This document shows, piece after piece, positions 16,287 to 24,184 of a DNA stretch of 33,431 bases (positions are counted from its first letter, which is position 1; each line of letters opens with the position of its first letter). Made by a program: the position numbers and the translations under genes. Below the pieces are notes generated by a model. It ran no database searches and was not told the origin of the DNA. It saw only the letters and a list, made by a program, of their open reading frames with translations. This DNA comes from UBA993 sp964436815. Lineage in GTDB: Bacteria; Bacillota; Dethiobacteria; DTU022. The stretch lies in the NCBI GenBank assembly GCA_964436815.1, contig CAYTER010000021.1, forward strand, positions 1 through 33,431, read 5' to 3'.

Positions 16287-17228
16287 ATGAAGCTTGATTA
16301 TATCCGCGGCCACATGGGCGGTAACCTGATTATCCTGCTCCGCGGAGAACAGATGCCTGTCGGGCGTGAATTGGAAACTGCCGTGAAATTGATGGGTCCC
16401 AATTATCTTCATGCTCACGAGGCAGGAATCCTCTACCCCGGGGAAAAACCGGGTGAAATTGAGGTCAAGATCGCCGAACCGACCGTGCCCTGTTTTATCA
16501 GCGCCTGCGGTGGCTTTACCCAGGTGCTTGGGGCTGCGCTGGTTGAAACGGAACTGGGCCCCGACTTTGGCATAGATATCGCTCGCTCGCCGGTGCAAGC
16601 CCTGCTGTTAACCGGCTGTGGGCCAACTGCTCTGGAGATCGAAAAAGAAGGCCAAAAATCGCTTAAAATAAAAACTGACATGGAATGTTTTGTCAGAGAA
16701 TGCTACCAGAGCGGAGTGGGGTCACTAAAATTCGGTAACCTTGAAATAATGAGGGCCGGAAAATTCTTAGTAGTCAATGCTGACCTTTTTAACCAGGCCT
16801 ATCCCGGGCTCGATTTTGTTAACTGGGATCAGAAGACCCGTAACATTTTAACCGAAATCCAGCATTACTTTATGGAAGAGACCGGAGAAATTGAGCCTAA
16901 CGTAGCCCTTTATGATTGGCATCCCAAAAAGGGTGGCCATTTGCGGGTAGTATTTCCCCATTATGTGCAGGATGATTTTTTCGAGCCTTCCTGCGGCACC
17001 GGTTCAGTTGCTTTAGGCATTGCCGTACTTGCTGCCGGTGAGTTGGACCAGCTAACCCCTTCAGCGGACGGCTGGTATACCCTCAGTATCGAATCCGGCG
17101 GAGGCATTGAACTAGGCGGCCCCGATATTACCTCGCTTGAAATAAAAGTTGGCCCTAAGGGAGTGGATAAAGCAGTTTTCTCACACAGCCGGGTCGAAAT
17201 AACCTCAGTAGGCGTCGTCATGTTTTAA
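16287..17228 (+). CDS. Diaminopimelate epimerase-fold protein of unknown substrate
   Basis: The 313-residue protein shows the two half-sites of the DapF/proline racemase superfamily: Cys74 in ISACGGFTQVLG and Cys236 in EPSCGTGSVALG. These would be the two acid/base cysteines of a cofactor-independent racemase or epimerase. The N-terminus (RGHMGGNLIIL) parallels the GLGNDFVV segment of DapF but lacks the Asp-Phe. No dap or lysine gene is nearby, so true DapF function is doubtful; another isomerase or racemase activity is more likely. The start is ATG 16287 with GAGGGTG 8 bases upstream. An 84-base gap with a hairpin separates it from the FTR-like gene. Confidence 0.65.
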   Translation: MKLDYIRGHMGGNLIILLRGEQMPVGRELETAVKLMGPNYLHAHEAGILYPGEKPGEIEVKIAEPTVPCFISACGGFTQVLGAALVETELGPDFGIDIARSPVQALLLTGCGPTALEIEKEGQKSLKIKTDMECFVRECYQSGVGSLKFGNLEIMRAGKFLVVNADLFNQAYPGLDFVNWDQKTRNILTEIQHYFMEETGEIEPNVALYDWHPKKGGHLRVVFPHYVQDDFFEPSCGTGSVALGIAVLAAGELDQLTPSADGWYTLSIESGGGIELGGPDITSLEIKVGPKGVDKAVFSHSRVEITSVGVVMF

Positions 17229-17354
17229 GCTATATTAAAAGGTATGAGTCTTTAATCCAGGAATCCTTAATCGCTGCTTTGTGGACAGAAGATCTAGATA
17301 GCGGTCAGTATATCGACGATCTGATAGTCAGAAACCCTTTCATTTAAAGACAGA

Positions 17355-18131
17355 TCAATAACCCGCAGTCAGGCCAAAGTCAATGGAGAGGCAGGCCCCG
17401 GTTATCGCCTGCACTGAAGGCGAGGCAAGAAAAGCTATCGCTTCAGCCACTTCACGGGGTTGGGTAAAACGGACTTTTTCGCCCTGCGGATAATGTGACA
17501 GCAGCGATTTGTAGTAGGCTTCGCGGTTTCCACCACCATAATCGTGGCAAGCTTTTTCCAGCATCGGCGTTTCCACATCACCGGGACAAACGGCATTGAC
17601 CCGGATACCCCGTGGAGCCAGTTCCACTGCCAGGGCTTTGGTCAGCAGGGTTACCGCCCCTTTTGAAGCGCAATAGATTGCCGCCTCATTATTGCCGACC
17701 AGGCCTGAATCAGAACTGACATTGACAATTACTCCGCCTGTTTGTTCAAGCAGTGGAATAGCATAACGGCACATGAAAAAGGTGCCCTTGGCATTTATGT
17801 TCATCGTCTCGTCCCATTGTTTTTCGGTCATAGTATCGCTTTTACCTTCCACCCAGACCCCGGCGGCATTGACCAGCACATCGAGCTTGCCTGCAGCCTG
17901 CTGTACTTTTTCAAGCATCGCCTCGCACTGCCCGACAAGCGATACATCACCCGCTAAAATTTCAGCTTTACCGGGTAAATTATTTAGTGATAAGGCTGCT
18001 TTTTCCAGCTTCTCTAAGTCCCGGCCATTTATGAATACAGATGCGCCCTGTTCGAGAAAGAGCTTCGCTGTTTCAAAACCAATTCCGCTTGATGCACCGG
18101 TTACCATGATTACCTTATCTACAAAGTCCAT
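17355..18131 (-). CDS. Short-chain dehydrogenase/reductase (SDR)
   Basis: The 258-residue protein is a classical SDR oxidoreductase of the FabG-like type. It shows the cofactor loop TGASSGIG at 11-18, NAAG at 88-91, the active-site Ser near 139-140, Tyr153 and Lys157 (YCASKGA), and PGDVETPM after strand six. Arg38 in INGRD suggests a preference for NADP(H), by family rule. The start is ATG at 18131 (minus strand), set by AGGGAGG at 18141-18147, 9 bases upstream; the frame open to 18155 has no ribosome-binding site. The gene is transcribed alone, convergent with the DapF-like gene and divergent from the sigma-factor gene. The substrate cannot be told from sequence. Confidence 0.92.
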   Translation of the reverse strand: MDFVDKVIMVTGASSGIGFETAKLFLEQGASVFINGRDLEKLEKAALSLNNLPGKAEILAGDVSLVGQCEAMLEKVQQAAGKLDVLVNAAGVWVEGKSDTMTEKQWDETMNINAKGTFFMCRYAIPLLEQTGGVIVNVSSDSGLVGNNEAAIYCASKGAVTLLTKALAVELAPRGIRVNAVCPGDVETPMLEKACHDYGGGNREAYYKSLLSHYPQGEKVRFTQPREVAEAIAFLASPSVQAITGACLSIDFGLTAGY

Positions 18132-18258
18132 TCCGCTGACCCTCCCTAAAAACAAATCGTTGATATTCCGTCTTTTGGTTAATCAACTGGTTATTTCCTT
18201 CCTCTTGATTCAATTTCTTTTTGTTGTTTCCTGTATTAATTTGTTCTAATGGCGATCA

Positions 18259-18274
18259 GACTTTTTTTAAAGTC
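18259..18274. repeat. Short palindrome upstream of the sigma-factor gene
   Basis: GACTTT and AAAGTC form a perfect 6-bp inverted repeat around TTTT, about 20 bases upstream of an AT-rich TATATAGT stretch (18283-18290). It may be a regulator site at the sigma operon promoter or chance in AT-rich DNA. Confidence 0.25.
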
Positions 18275-18315
18275 CGGTGTATTATATAGTGGGAAGCCGA
18301 ATTGGTGGTGTCAAG

Positions 18316-18813
18316 TTGCAGGAGCTCTTTCGCGAAATGGTTGAAACAAATGCAGACAAGATTTACCGGCTGGCCCTGCGTTATACGCAGGATCAAACCC
18401 AGGCCGAGGACCTGACCCAGGAAACTTTTTTGCGGGCGTATAAGAATCTGGCCAGTTACGACCGCAGCAAACCGGCGGGGCCGTGGTTATGCACCATAGC
18501 GGCCAATCTCTGCCGGAACTGGTTAAGGGACAACCGGGAGCTGCCTTTCGACTTTACAGAAGAGGGCATCCTGCCGGCAGACTCCGGTCCAGAGGAACAA
18601 TATCTGCAAAAGGAGAGCGAAACAGAGCTGCTGCAGGCCTTAGATACGATGCCACTGATTTACCGGGAAGTCCTGCTGCTAAGGCACGTGGGAGAACTAA
18701 GCTACTCAGAGATCGCCGAAGCCCTGGCGCTGGAGATGACTATCGTAAAAAACAGGCTTTACCGGGGTCGGCTGATGTTAAAAAATGCTTTGCTCGAAGT
18801 AAGGGAGGGATAA
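18316..18813 (+). CDS. ECF-type RNA polymerase sigma factor
   Basis: This sigma-70 family group IV factor directs RNA polymerase to alternative promoters. Region 2 is LALRYTQDQTQAEDLTQETF with a following FLRAYKNL; region 4 is MPLIYREVLLLRHVGELSYSEIAEALAL ending in a helix-turn-helix (IVKNRLYRGR). The length is about 165 residues, typical of the class. The frame is open from GTG 18277, but the AT-rich 18280-18290 stretch looks like promoter; TTG 18316 after GGTGGTG is preferred, and ATG 18337 is also possible. A zinc-finger anti-sigma gene starts 3 bases after the stop, so its activity is probably held in check at the membrane. Many such factors autoregulate; no matching promoter motif pair was found to show this. 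Confidence 0.9.
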   Translation: MQELFREMVETNADKIYRLALRYTQDQTQAEDLTQETFLRAYKNLASYDRSKPAGPWLCTIAANLCRNWLRDNRELPFDFTEEGILPADSGPEEQYLQKESETELLQALDTMPLIYREVLLLRHVGELSYSEIAEALALEMTIVKNRLYRGRLMLKNALLEVREG

Positions 18814-18816
18814 TCG

Positions 18817-19296
18817 ATGGAACGCTGTCCGGATCAATTGACCATTCAGGCCCTGGCTGACGGGGATGAGCAGGATAGTAAGCTGCAGGCTCATATCCGG
18901 CGCTGCCCGCACTGCAGCGATCAGTACAGGCAGCTGAGCGCCCTGATTAAGGTAGCTGATGGGTTGAAGAGCGAGGCAAAACTGCCGGCTTCGTTTTACC
19001 GGTCGCTGGAGAAAAAGATTAACCCTGCTCCATTTCCGGCAGCCCTGGTTGCAGCATCCATTTTTGCCCTGGCTTTACTGAGCCTGTTGCTGCTCGGACC
19101 TTCTCATCTTGAGTGGTGGCTTTCAGTCGGCATTACCCATCAGGTAGGGTTGATTATTGATGCATTTCTTGACCTGCAAGCCCTCAGCAGTTTACTGAAT
19201 CCGGCCTGGATTGTTGCCGGTCTGGCAGCGATCGTGGCGATAGAGCTTTTAATTTTAAGAATGCTTAATAACGTGGAGGAATTACAAAATGCTTAA
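18817..19296 (+). CDS. Zinc-finger anti-sigma factor, membrane-anchored
   Basis: Residues 1-45 form a ZAS-type anti-sigma domain with Cys4 and the HxxxCxxC motif (His26, Cys30, Cys33), which usually binds zinc and clamps the partner sigma factor. Residues about 72-95 and 130-152 are hydrophobic and give two membrane helices, joined by an extracellular loop of about 35 residues that could sense envelope state. The total length is 159 residues. The start ATG 18817 follows GGAGGG, which overlaps the end of the sigma gene. Its last 8 bases overlap the next gene, which encodes an exported beta-repeat membrane protein and may be an effector or part of the sensing machinery. No protease site can be predicted. 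Confidence 0.88.
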   Translation: MERCPDQLTIQALADGDEQDSKLQAHIRRCPHCSDQYRQLSALIKVADGLKSEAKLPASFYRSLEKKINPAPFPAALVAASIFALALLSLLLLGPSHLEWWLSVGITHQVGLIIDAFLDLQALSSLLNPAWIVAGLAAIVAIELLILRMLNNVEELQNA

Positions 19297-20674
19297 ACAA
19301 AGAATGACGAAAACCCTTGTAAATACGCTGATAGCCCTGTTGCTGGTCAGTTTTCTGCCGGCCGGGTTTGCAGTTGCCCAAAACGAAGTAACGCTGAATG
19401 AAGATATCAACAAGGCAGCAGGCAACCTGGTCATTAACCGCAATACAATTGTGAACGGCAATGTGACCCTGAACTTAGGCGAGTTGACAGTTGACGGGGT
19501 GGTTAACGGCGATGTTAACAGCAACATGGGTGAAGTAACAATCAACGGCGACATCAACGGTGATGTTATAGCCAATATGGGCAAGGTCACTGTTTCCGGC
19601 AATGTTAGCGGTGATGTCCGCTCCCGGATGGGAGAGATTGTCATTGATGGTTCTGTCGGCGGCAACGTCGATGCCGACCTGGGGGAGACCAGTATTGGTG
19701 GCTCGGTAGGCGGTAATGTCGGCTCCGGTTTTGGTGAACTGCTGATCAGCGGCGCTGTATCCGGTAATGTTTACAGTAAAGGCGGTAAAGTGGTGATTAA
19801 CGGCATCGTCAACGGCGATGTCACCCTTGAGCAGGGCGTGGTTGAAGTCGGCCCGCAGGGTGTGGTCAACGGTTTAATTTTCGTTGCCCGCGGACAGATC
19901 AGGAGCGCAGATACTTCAATTATCGGTTCATCAAAAATCGATGAGGAGCTCTCAGCTTCAGAGCTGCAGGATAGCAGCCGTGATCCCGGTTATCGCTTTG
20001 AAGGTGTTGACAGCGACCTGGTTGATACGATTATAGACCGGGTGGACAGATCGGTTGACGATGCTTTCAACCGCTTTAACTTCATGCCGCACATGATGCG
20101 CAACAGGGGCTGGAATATCTATCCTTTCCCGGGCATTGCCCCATTCGGTAATATTGCCGGCGGGATTATTAACATGCTGATCATGTTTGCCCTGGCAGCT
20201 CTTACCTACACGCTCTTTCCGGGGCAGGTCAGAACTGCTGCCGAAGCGGTGACGGCCAAAAGCGGCCCGGTAATTGGCTGGGGTCTTTTGGTTGCCATCC
20301 TGGCCGTTCCCCTGATGGTGGTATTAGCAATTACCATCATCGGCATACCCCTGATTATCGTCGAAATAATCGTCATTGCGGTTGCGGCGCTGCTTGGCTA
20401 CACCGGTATAACCCTGCTGGTGGGGGATAAGATCGTCGGTGCAGCATCTTCTAAAACAGCCAATCCGCTGGGGGCGATTGCCATAGGTGTTTTAGTGCTG
20501 GGGTTGGTAGCGATGATTCCTATCTTAGGCTGGCTGGTCTCGATCGCCTTATTCATACTGGCTGTCGGGGCGGCCTTGACAACTCGTTTTGGCGCATTAA
20601 AACAGCCGGCTAAGGAAATTGTCATCGAAGCTCAGCAGCCGGCTGAAGAAGAAACACCGAAGCAGGAATCGTAA
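19289..20674 (+). CDS. Exported beta-repeat ('polymer-forming' type) membrane protein
   Basis: The 461-residue protein begins with a signal peptide (LIALLLVSFLPAGFAVA, likely cut after Ala30). Residues 46-198 hold nine tandem repeats of exactly 17 residues with the theme MGEVTINGDINGDVIAN, predicting a stacked beta-solenoid like bactofilin or adhesin-type repeats. After a linker (about 200-285), the C-terminal half has four or so membrane helices (about 290-310, 325-375 and 390-430), rich in Ile, Val and Gly. It ends in a charged tail (AEEETPKQES). The gene overlaps the anti-sigma gene by 8 bases and so belongs to the sigma/anti-sigma operon. An envelope-stress or surface-scaffold role is inferred; the molecular function is unknown. 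Confidence 0.8.
   Translation: MLKQRMTKTLVNTLIALLLVSFLPAGFAVAQNEVTLNEDINKAAGNLVINRNTIVNGNVTLNLGELTVDGVVNGDVNSNMGEVTINGDINGDVIANMGKVTVSGNVSGDVRSRMGEIVIDGSVGGNVDADLGETSIGGSVGGNVGSGFGELLISGAVSGNVYSKGGKVVINGIVNGDVTLEQGVVEVGPQGVVNGLIFVARGQIRSADTSIIGSSKIDEELSASELQDSSRDPGYRFEGVDSDLVDTIIDRVDRSVDDAFNRFNFMPHMMRNRGWNIYPFPGIAPFGNIAGGIINMLIMFALAALTYTLFPGQVRTAAEAVTAKSGPVIGWGLLVAILAVPLMVVLAITIIGIPLIIVEIIVIAVAALLGYTGITLLVGDKIVGAASSKTANPLGAIAIGVLVLGLVAMIPILGWLVSIALFILAVGAALTTRFGALKQPAKEIVIEAQQPAEEETPKQES
19424..19882 (+). repeat. Nine in-frame 51-base tandem repeats in the beta-repeat protein gene
   Basis: The units encode 17 residues each (starting at residues 46, 63, 80, 97, 114, 131, 148, 165 and 182). 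The best conserved positions are Gly2, Gly8, Gly12 and the hydrophobic residues between. The units differ at the DNA level, so the repeat is old and held by protein structure rather than by recent duplication. Confidence 0.8.
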
Positions 20675-20692
20675 CCATAAGTAAAGATTTTT

Positions 20693-22186
20693 CTAGAGGC
20701 CAAGCATTTCAAGCAGGTGGGGGCGCATCGCTTCAGGCGCTATCACCTGCTTGTGTTTTACCGGTTTTTGCTCAAGATTGGCCAGGTTTTTGGGCACCCG
20801 GGTGCCTGTTTCGCTGGCTAAGATATTCATTAAGGCTGTTTCAGCTAAATCCGGCTTATAGCTCTCACCTAAGATCGCCCGGGCTACGCTGCCGGTAAAC
20901 TTGTATGGGCATGCGGTGGAAAGGATCACCACCGGAAAACCGTCATCAATTTCTTTTGTATATTGGGCTAAAACAGCCTTGCCCACTGCGGTGTGCGTGT
21001 CGATCAGGTAGTGGTAGCGTCTGTAAGTATCGGCAATAAATTCAGTAGTTGCCTGGTCGTCAGCATAACCCGACCAGAACAGCTCCTTGATTTGCCTGAA
21101 AACTTCTTCCGTTACCCGGTATTCGCCATTTTGCTTAAGGCTGTCCATCCAGCTTAAGACCAGCTCTGCGTCATGATCGCTCAGTTCAAAGAGCAGCCGT
21201 TCAAGGTTGCTGGAAATCAGGATGTCCATTGAAGGGGAAAGGGTCTGGTGCAGCGGCCTGCGGCTGTTATAACTGCCGCTTTCAATAAAGTCGCTCAGCA
21301 CATTGTTACGGTTGGCGGCGCAGATCAGGCGGTTAACGGGCAGCCCAAGCTGCCGGGCATAGAAACCGGCTAAAATATTGCCAAAATTACCGGTCGGAAC
21401 CACAAAATTTATTTTATCTCCGGAGTTGATCGCTTTTTTATCAACTAACTCCAAATAGGCGGCAAAATAATAAACGATCTGGGGCAGTAAGCGGCCCCAG
21501 TTGATCGAATTGGCTGAAGAGAGCATCTTGCCGGCTCCCGTCAGAGTTGCAGCCAGGGAGCGGTCATTAAAGAGCGCCTTAACCCCGTTCTGGGCATCGT
21601 CGAAATTACCTTCTACAGCGATTACAGCAACGTTTTTCCCTTCCTGGGTGGTCATCTGCAGCTTTTGGATTTCACTGACCCCGGTTTCGGGGTAATAGAC
21701 GATGATTTTGACTCCCGGAACATCGCGAAAACCTTCGAGTGCCGATTTTCCCGTGTCTCCTGACGTGGCGGTTAAAATTACGATCTCTTTTTCTTCTCCC
21801 CGTTGGGAAATGGCGAGACGCATCAGGTAGGGAAGTAATTGTAAAGCAATATCCTTGAAGGCATAAGTCGGTCCATGCCACAATTCAAGGATTGACAGCC
21901 GATCATCAAGCCGGTGGAGCGGGGTGATGGCCGGGTGGTCAAAACTGTTTTCGTTGTAGGCACTGGCAACAGCATCTGCCAGTTCATCTGCGCCAAACCC
22001 GGTTAAATAGGGTTTAAAAATTTTTTCCGCCAGGTCTTTGTAATTATTATAGGGCAGTTCCTCAAGGCTGAAAGGGGAAATTTTTTCAGTTGGTACATAG
22101 AGCCCGCCATCCGGGGCAATTCCTTCGATTATTGCTTCAGCTGCTGTTACCTGCTTTGCGTATCCCCTGGTGCTGTGGTAGCGCAT
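20693..22186 (-). CDS. thrC: Threonine synthase
   Basis: This PLP enzyme converts O-phosphohomoserine to threonine, the last step of the pathway. The 497 residues match the longer class typified by E. coli and yeast, with the N-terminus MRYHSTRG and GIAPDGGLYVP. Lys111 in HGPTYAFKDIALQ binds PLP, and TATSGDTGKSALEGF is the phosphate-binding loop. The start is ATG at 22186 (minus strand), set by AAGGAG at 22195-22200; the frame open to 22219 has no ribosome-binding site. The gene diverges from an ApgM-family gene proposed to be a homoserine kinase, which would supply its substrate. It ends 18 bases from the end of the convergent beta-repeat protein gene. Confidence 0.96.
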   Translation of the reverse strand: MRYHSTRGYAKQVTAAEAIIEGIAPDGGLYVPTEKISPFSLEELPYNNYKDLAEKIFKPYLTGFGADELADAVASAYNENSFDHPAITPLHRLDDRLSILELWHGPTYAFKDIALQLLPYLMRLAISQRGEEKEIVILTATSGDTGKSALEGFRDVPGVKIIVYYPETGVSEIQKLQMTTQEGKNVAVIAVEGNFDDAQNGVKALFNDRSLAATLTGAGKMLSSANSINWGRLLPQIVYYFAAYLELVDKKAINSGDKINFVVPTGNFGNILAGFYARQLGLPVNRLICAANRNNVLSDFIESGSYNSRRPLHQTLSPSMDILISSNLERLLFELSDHDAELVLSWMDSLKQNGEYRVTEEVFRQIKELFWSGYADDQATTEFIADTYRRYHYLIDTHTAVGKAVLAQYTKEIDDGFPVVILSTACPYKFTGSVARAILGESYKPDLAETALMNILASETGTRVPKNLANLEQKPVKHKQVIAPEAMRPHLLEMLGL

Positions 22187-22194
22187 CTTTTCTG

Positions 22195-22200
22195 CTCCTT
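22195..22200 (-). promoter_or_regulatory. Shine-Dalgarno sequence deciding the thrC start
   Basis: AAGGAG on the minus strand lies 8 bases before ATG 22186 and downstream of the longer frame start, so the longer form is unlikely. Confidence 0.6.
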
Positions 22201-22309
22201 GTTTGCCGGTTTCTTTCAATTTGACTCTCTAACATTCTTCGTGGTTCTTTATAAATCCTCTTATTCACATTTAACTAAAAATCTTTATCCGGTAATAACC
22301 CGTTTTAAC

Positions 22310-22338
22310 TTGACAAAAGTTTCCCGAAAGGATATTTT
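22310..22338 (+). promoter_or_regulatory. Sigma-A-type promoter for the ApgM-family gene
   Basis: TTGACA at 22310-22315 and TATTTT at 22333-22338 with an exact 17-base spacer, about 62 bases before the TTG start. The position in the 214-base divergent gap between thrC and this gene fits a promoter. Confidence 0.6.
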
Positions 22339-22400
22339 CAGGGCACGGACAAGATCCACCTTGCTCCTGTTATCCCGCTTTAAAGGAGAGTGTTCTGCAA

Positions 22401-23615
22401 TTGAAATACCTGGTTATTGTTGGTGACGGAATGGCTGACTACCCTCTGGATAAACTGGGTGGTAAAACAGCACTGCAGTATGCCAAAACGCCTGCTTTTG
22501 ATCTCCTGGCCCGGGAAGGAGAACTGGGGCTGGTGCAGACAATCCCTGAAGGCCTTCCGGCCGGCAGTGACACAGCCAATCTTTCGGTTATCGGTTATGA
22601 TCCCTTGAAGTACTACACAGGACGCTCTCCATTTGAAGCGGCAAGCTTAGGGATCGAGCTCGGGCCTAATGACACTTCTTTTCGCTGTAATCTGGTTACC
22701 CTTTCAAATGATCAGCCATACCAGGCCAAGGTAATGGTTGATTATTGCGCCAGCGAGATTTCCACTTCCGAGGCGGATCAACTGCTTAAGGTGATTGCCA
22801 GGGAGCTTGGCAGCGAAAAGATTCACTTTCATACCGGTTTTCAGTACCGCAACCTGATGGTCTGGAGCGGTGCGCCTGCTGAATGGGAGTTAACCCCTCC
22901 GCACGATATCAGCAATAAAGTAATCGGCGACTATCTGCCGGCCGGGCCTAAGGGCATGGAAGTCCGGCAGATGATGGAGAAAAGTTACGAGCTTTTAGTG
23001 GATCACCCGGTTAATCGTGAGCGCAAAGCCCGTGGTTTAAATCCCGCTAACTCGATTTGGATTTGGGGAAATGGTCGTAAACCTTTAATCCCGACTTTTC
23101 AGGAGAAGTATGGTTTTCAGGGAACGGTAGTCTCGGCGGTTGACCTGGTTAAAGGGATCGGAAAACTGGCCGGCCTCAAAAGAGCGGAAGTGGAAGGCGC
23201 AACCGGTTATATTGACACAAACCTGAAGGGTAAAGTTGAAGCGGTTCTTAAGGCTTTTGCCAGCGGAGACGATTTTGTCTACCTGCATGTTGAGGCCCCC
23301 GATGAATGTTCGCATCGTTTTGAGATGGAAAATAAGATCAAGGCGATTGAGATGATTGATCATGATGCGGTAAGGGTATTGCACGAGGAGCTTACTGTAA
23401 GGGGTGTGGAATTTTCAATCCTGCTGGTGACTGATCATGCCACGCCGCTGTCCCTGGGTACCCATACCCGCGAACCGGTTCCTTATACTATTTACCGCAA
23501 CCCCGGGCAGGAACGCAATCCGGAAAATACTTTTGATGAGGTCAGCGCTGCAAAAACAGGCAACCACTTTCAACAGGGTTTTCAGCTGATGGATCATTTT
23601 TTGCAGAAAAGCTGA
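22401..23615 (+). CDS. ApgM-family phosphotransfer enzyme, proposed homoserine kinase
   Basis: The 404-residue protein belongs to the archaeal-type cofactor-independent phosphoglycerate mutase family within the alkaline phosphatase superfamily. Metal ligands are seen in VGDGMAD (Asp9), in PDECSH and in VTDHATP, and the nucleophile is Ser56 in PAGSDTANLSVIGYDP. One branch of this family is described as a proposed homoserine kinase because it occurs beside threonine genes. Here it diverges directly from thrC and no other homoserine kinase is in the window, which favours that role: ATP plus homoserine to O-phosphohomoserine. Phosphoglycerate mutase activity remains the alternative. The TTG start at 22401 follows AAAGGAG at 22382-22388 with a long spacing of 12 bases. 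Confidence 0.85.
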   Translation: MKYLVIVGDGMADYPLDKLGGKTALQYAKTPAFDLLAREGELGLVQTIPEGLPAGSDTANLSVIGYDPLKYYTGRSPFEAASLGIELGPNDTSFRCNLVTLSNDQPYQAKVMVDYCASEISTSEADQLLKVIARELGSEKIHFHTGFQYRNLMVWSGAPAEWELTPPHDISNKVIGDYLPAGPKGMEVRQMMEKSYELLVDHPVNRERKARGLNPANSIWIWGNGRKPLIPTFQEKYGFQGTVVSAVDLVKGIGKLAGLKRAEVEGATGYIDTNLKGKVEAVLKAFASGDDFVYLHVEAPDECSHRFEMENKIKAIEMIDHDAVRVLHEELTVRGVEFSILLVTDHATPLSLGTHTREPVPYTIYRNPGQERNPENTFDEVSAAKTGNHFQQGFQLMDHFLQKS

Positions 23616-23619
23616 ACAA

Positions 23620-23991
23620 TCAGTAAGCAGCGGCCACGGCGCAGGCAAATGGCGGTTCATGGGTAATCGACAGCTCGATCTTGCTGATGCCCAGTTCAGC
23701 GGCGAGCCGGAAAGCTTCACCGTGCAGTTCAACTACCGGTTTTTCCCCTTGCTTTCTGGTAATTTCAACCTCGGCCAGTCCCGCCGGTCCGATTCCGCAG
23801 CCGATTGCTTTTAGCACGGCCTCTTTGGCGGCGAAACGGGCCGCAATAGTTGATATTACGGGCGGCGCTTCAGTCATGAGACTGAGCTCGCCGGCTGAAA
23901 ATACCCGTCGCAGGAATTTTTCCGGGTATAGATTATAGACCCTTTCAATCCGCTCGATTGAAACCAGGTCAACACCGACGCCTTTCAGCAA
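23620..23991 (-). CDS. acpS: Holo-[acyl-carrier-protein] synthase
   Basis: It transfers the 4'-phosphopantetheine group from CoA to a serine of acyl carrier protein. The 123-residue length is typical. GVGVDLVSIERIER carries the metal-binding Asp8, and RFAAKEAVLKAIG carries Glu57, the two family hallmarks. The start is TTG at 23991 (minus strand), 9 bases after GGAGG at 24001-24005. The gene is convergent with the ApgM-family gene, with only 4 bases between their ends. A promoter on the minus strand lies just upstream. Confidence 0.94.
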   Translation of the reverse strand: MLKGVGVDLVSIERIERVYNLYPEKFLRRVFSAGELSLMTEAPPVISTIAARFAAKEAVLKAIGCGIGPAGLAEVEITRKQGEKPVVELHGEAFRLAAELGISKIELSITHEPPFACAVAAAY

Positions 23992-24029
23992 AACAGAAAA
24001 CCTCCGATCGTTTTCCAGGGTTCAATTCA

Positions 24030-24058
24030 ATTCAATCGATAAACTGTTTTTTTGTCAA
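24030..24058 (-). promoter_or_regulatory. Candidate acpS promoter containing a pentanucleotide repeat
   Basis: On the minus strand TTGACA (24058-24053) and TTGAAT (24035-24030) are 17 bases apart, about 39 bases from the acpS start. On the plus strand three copies of TTCAA (24021-24035) run through the -10 side. Confidence 0.45.
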
Positions 24059-24101
24059 CCCGCAGCTTTTATTAATTGTGCCTGCAGAAACTGAAAAATT
24101 C

Positions 24102-24130
24102 TTGCCTTAGGGGCAGGATTGTGGTAATGT
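24102..24130 (+). promoter_or_regulatory. Candidate promoter of the cold-shock gene
   Basis: TTGCCT (24102-24107) and TAATGT (24125-24130) with a 17-base spacer. It leaves a leader of about 48 bases before the ATG, short compared with the long cspA leader of E. coli. Confidence 0.45.
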
Positions 24131-24184
24131 CAAGTCACCATCAAGCCTTGAAATAGAGGAACATGTTTAGGAGGTCGTCGGTTA

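Noticed and set aside
19424..19882. CRISPR-like or satellite repeat
   Set aside because: The 51-base periodicity is in frame, the units diverge in sequence and there are no unique spacers; it is a protein repeat.
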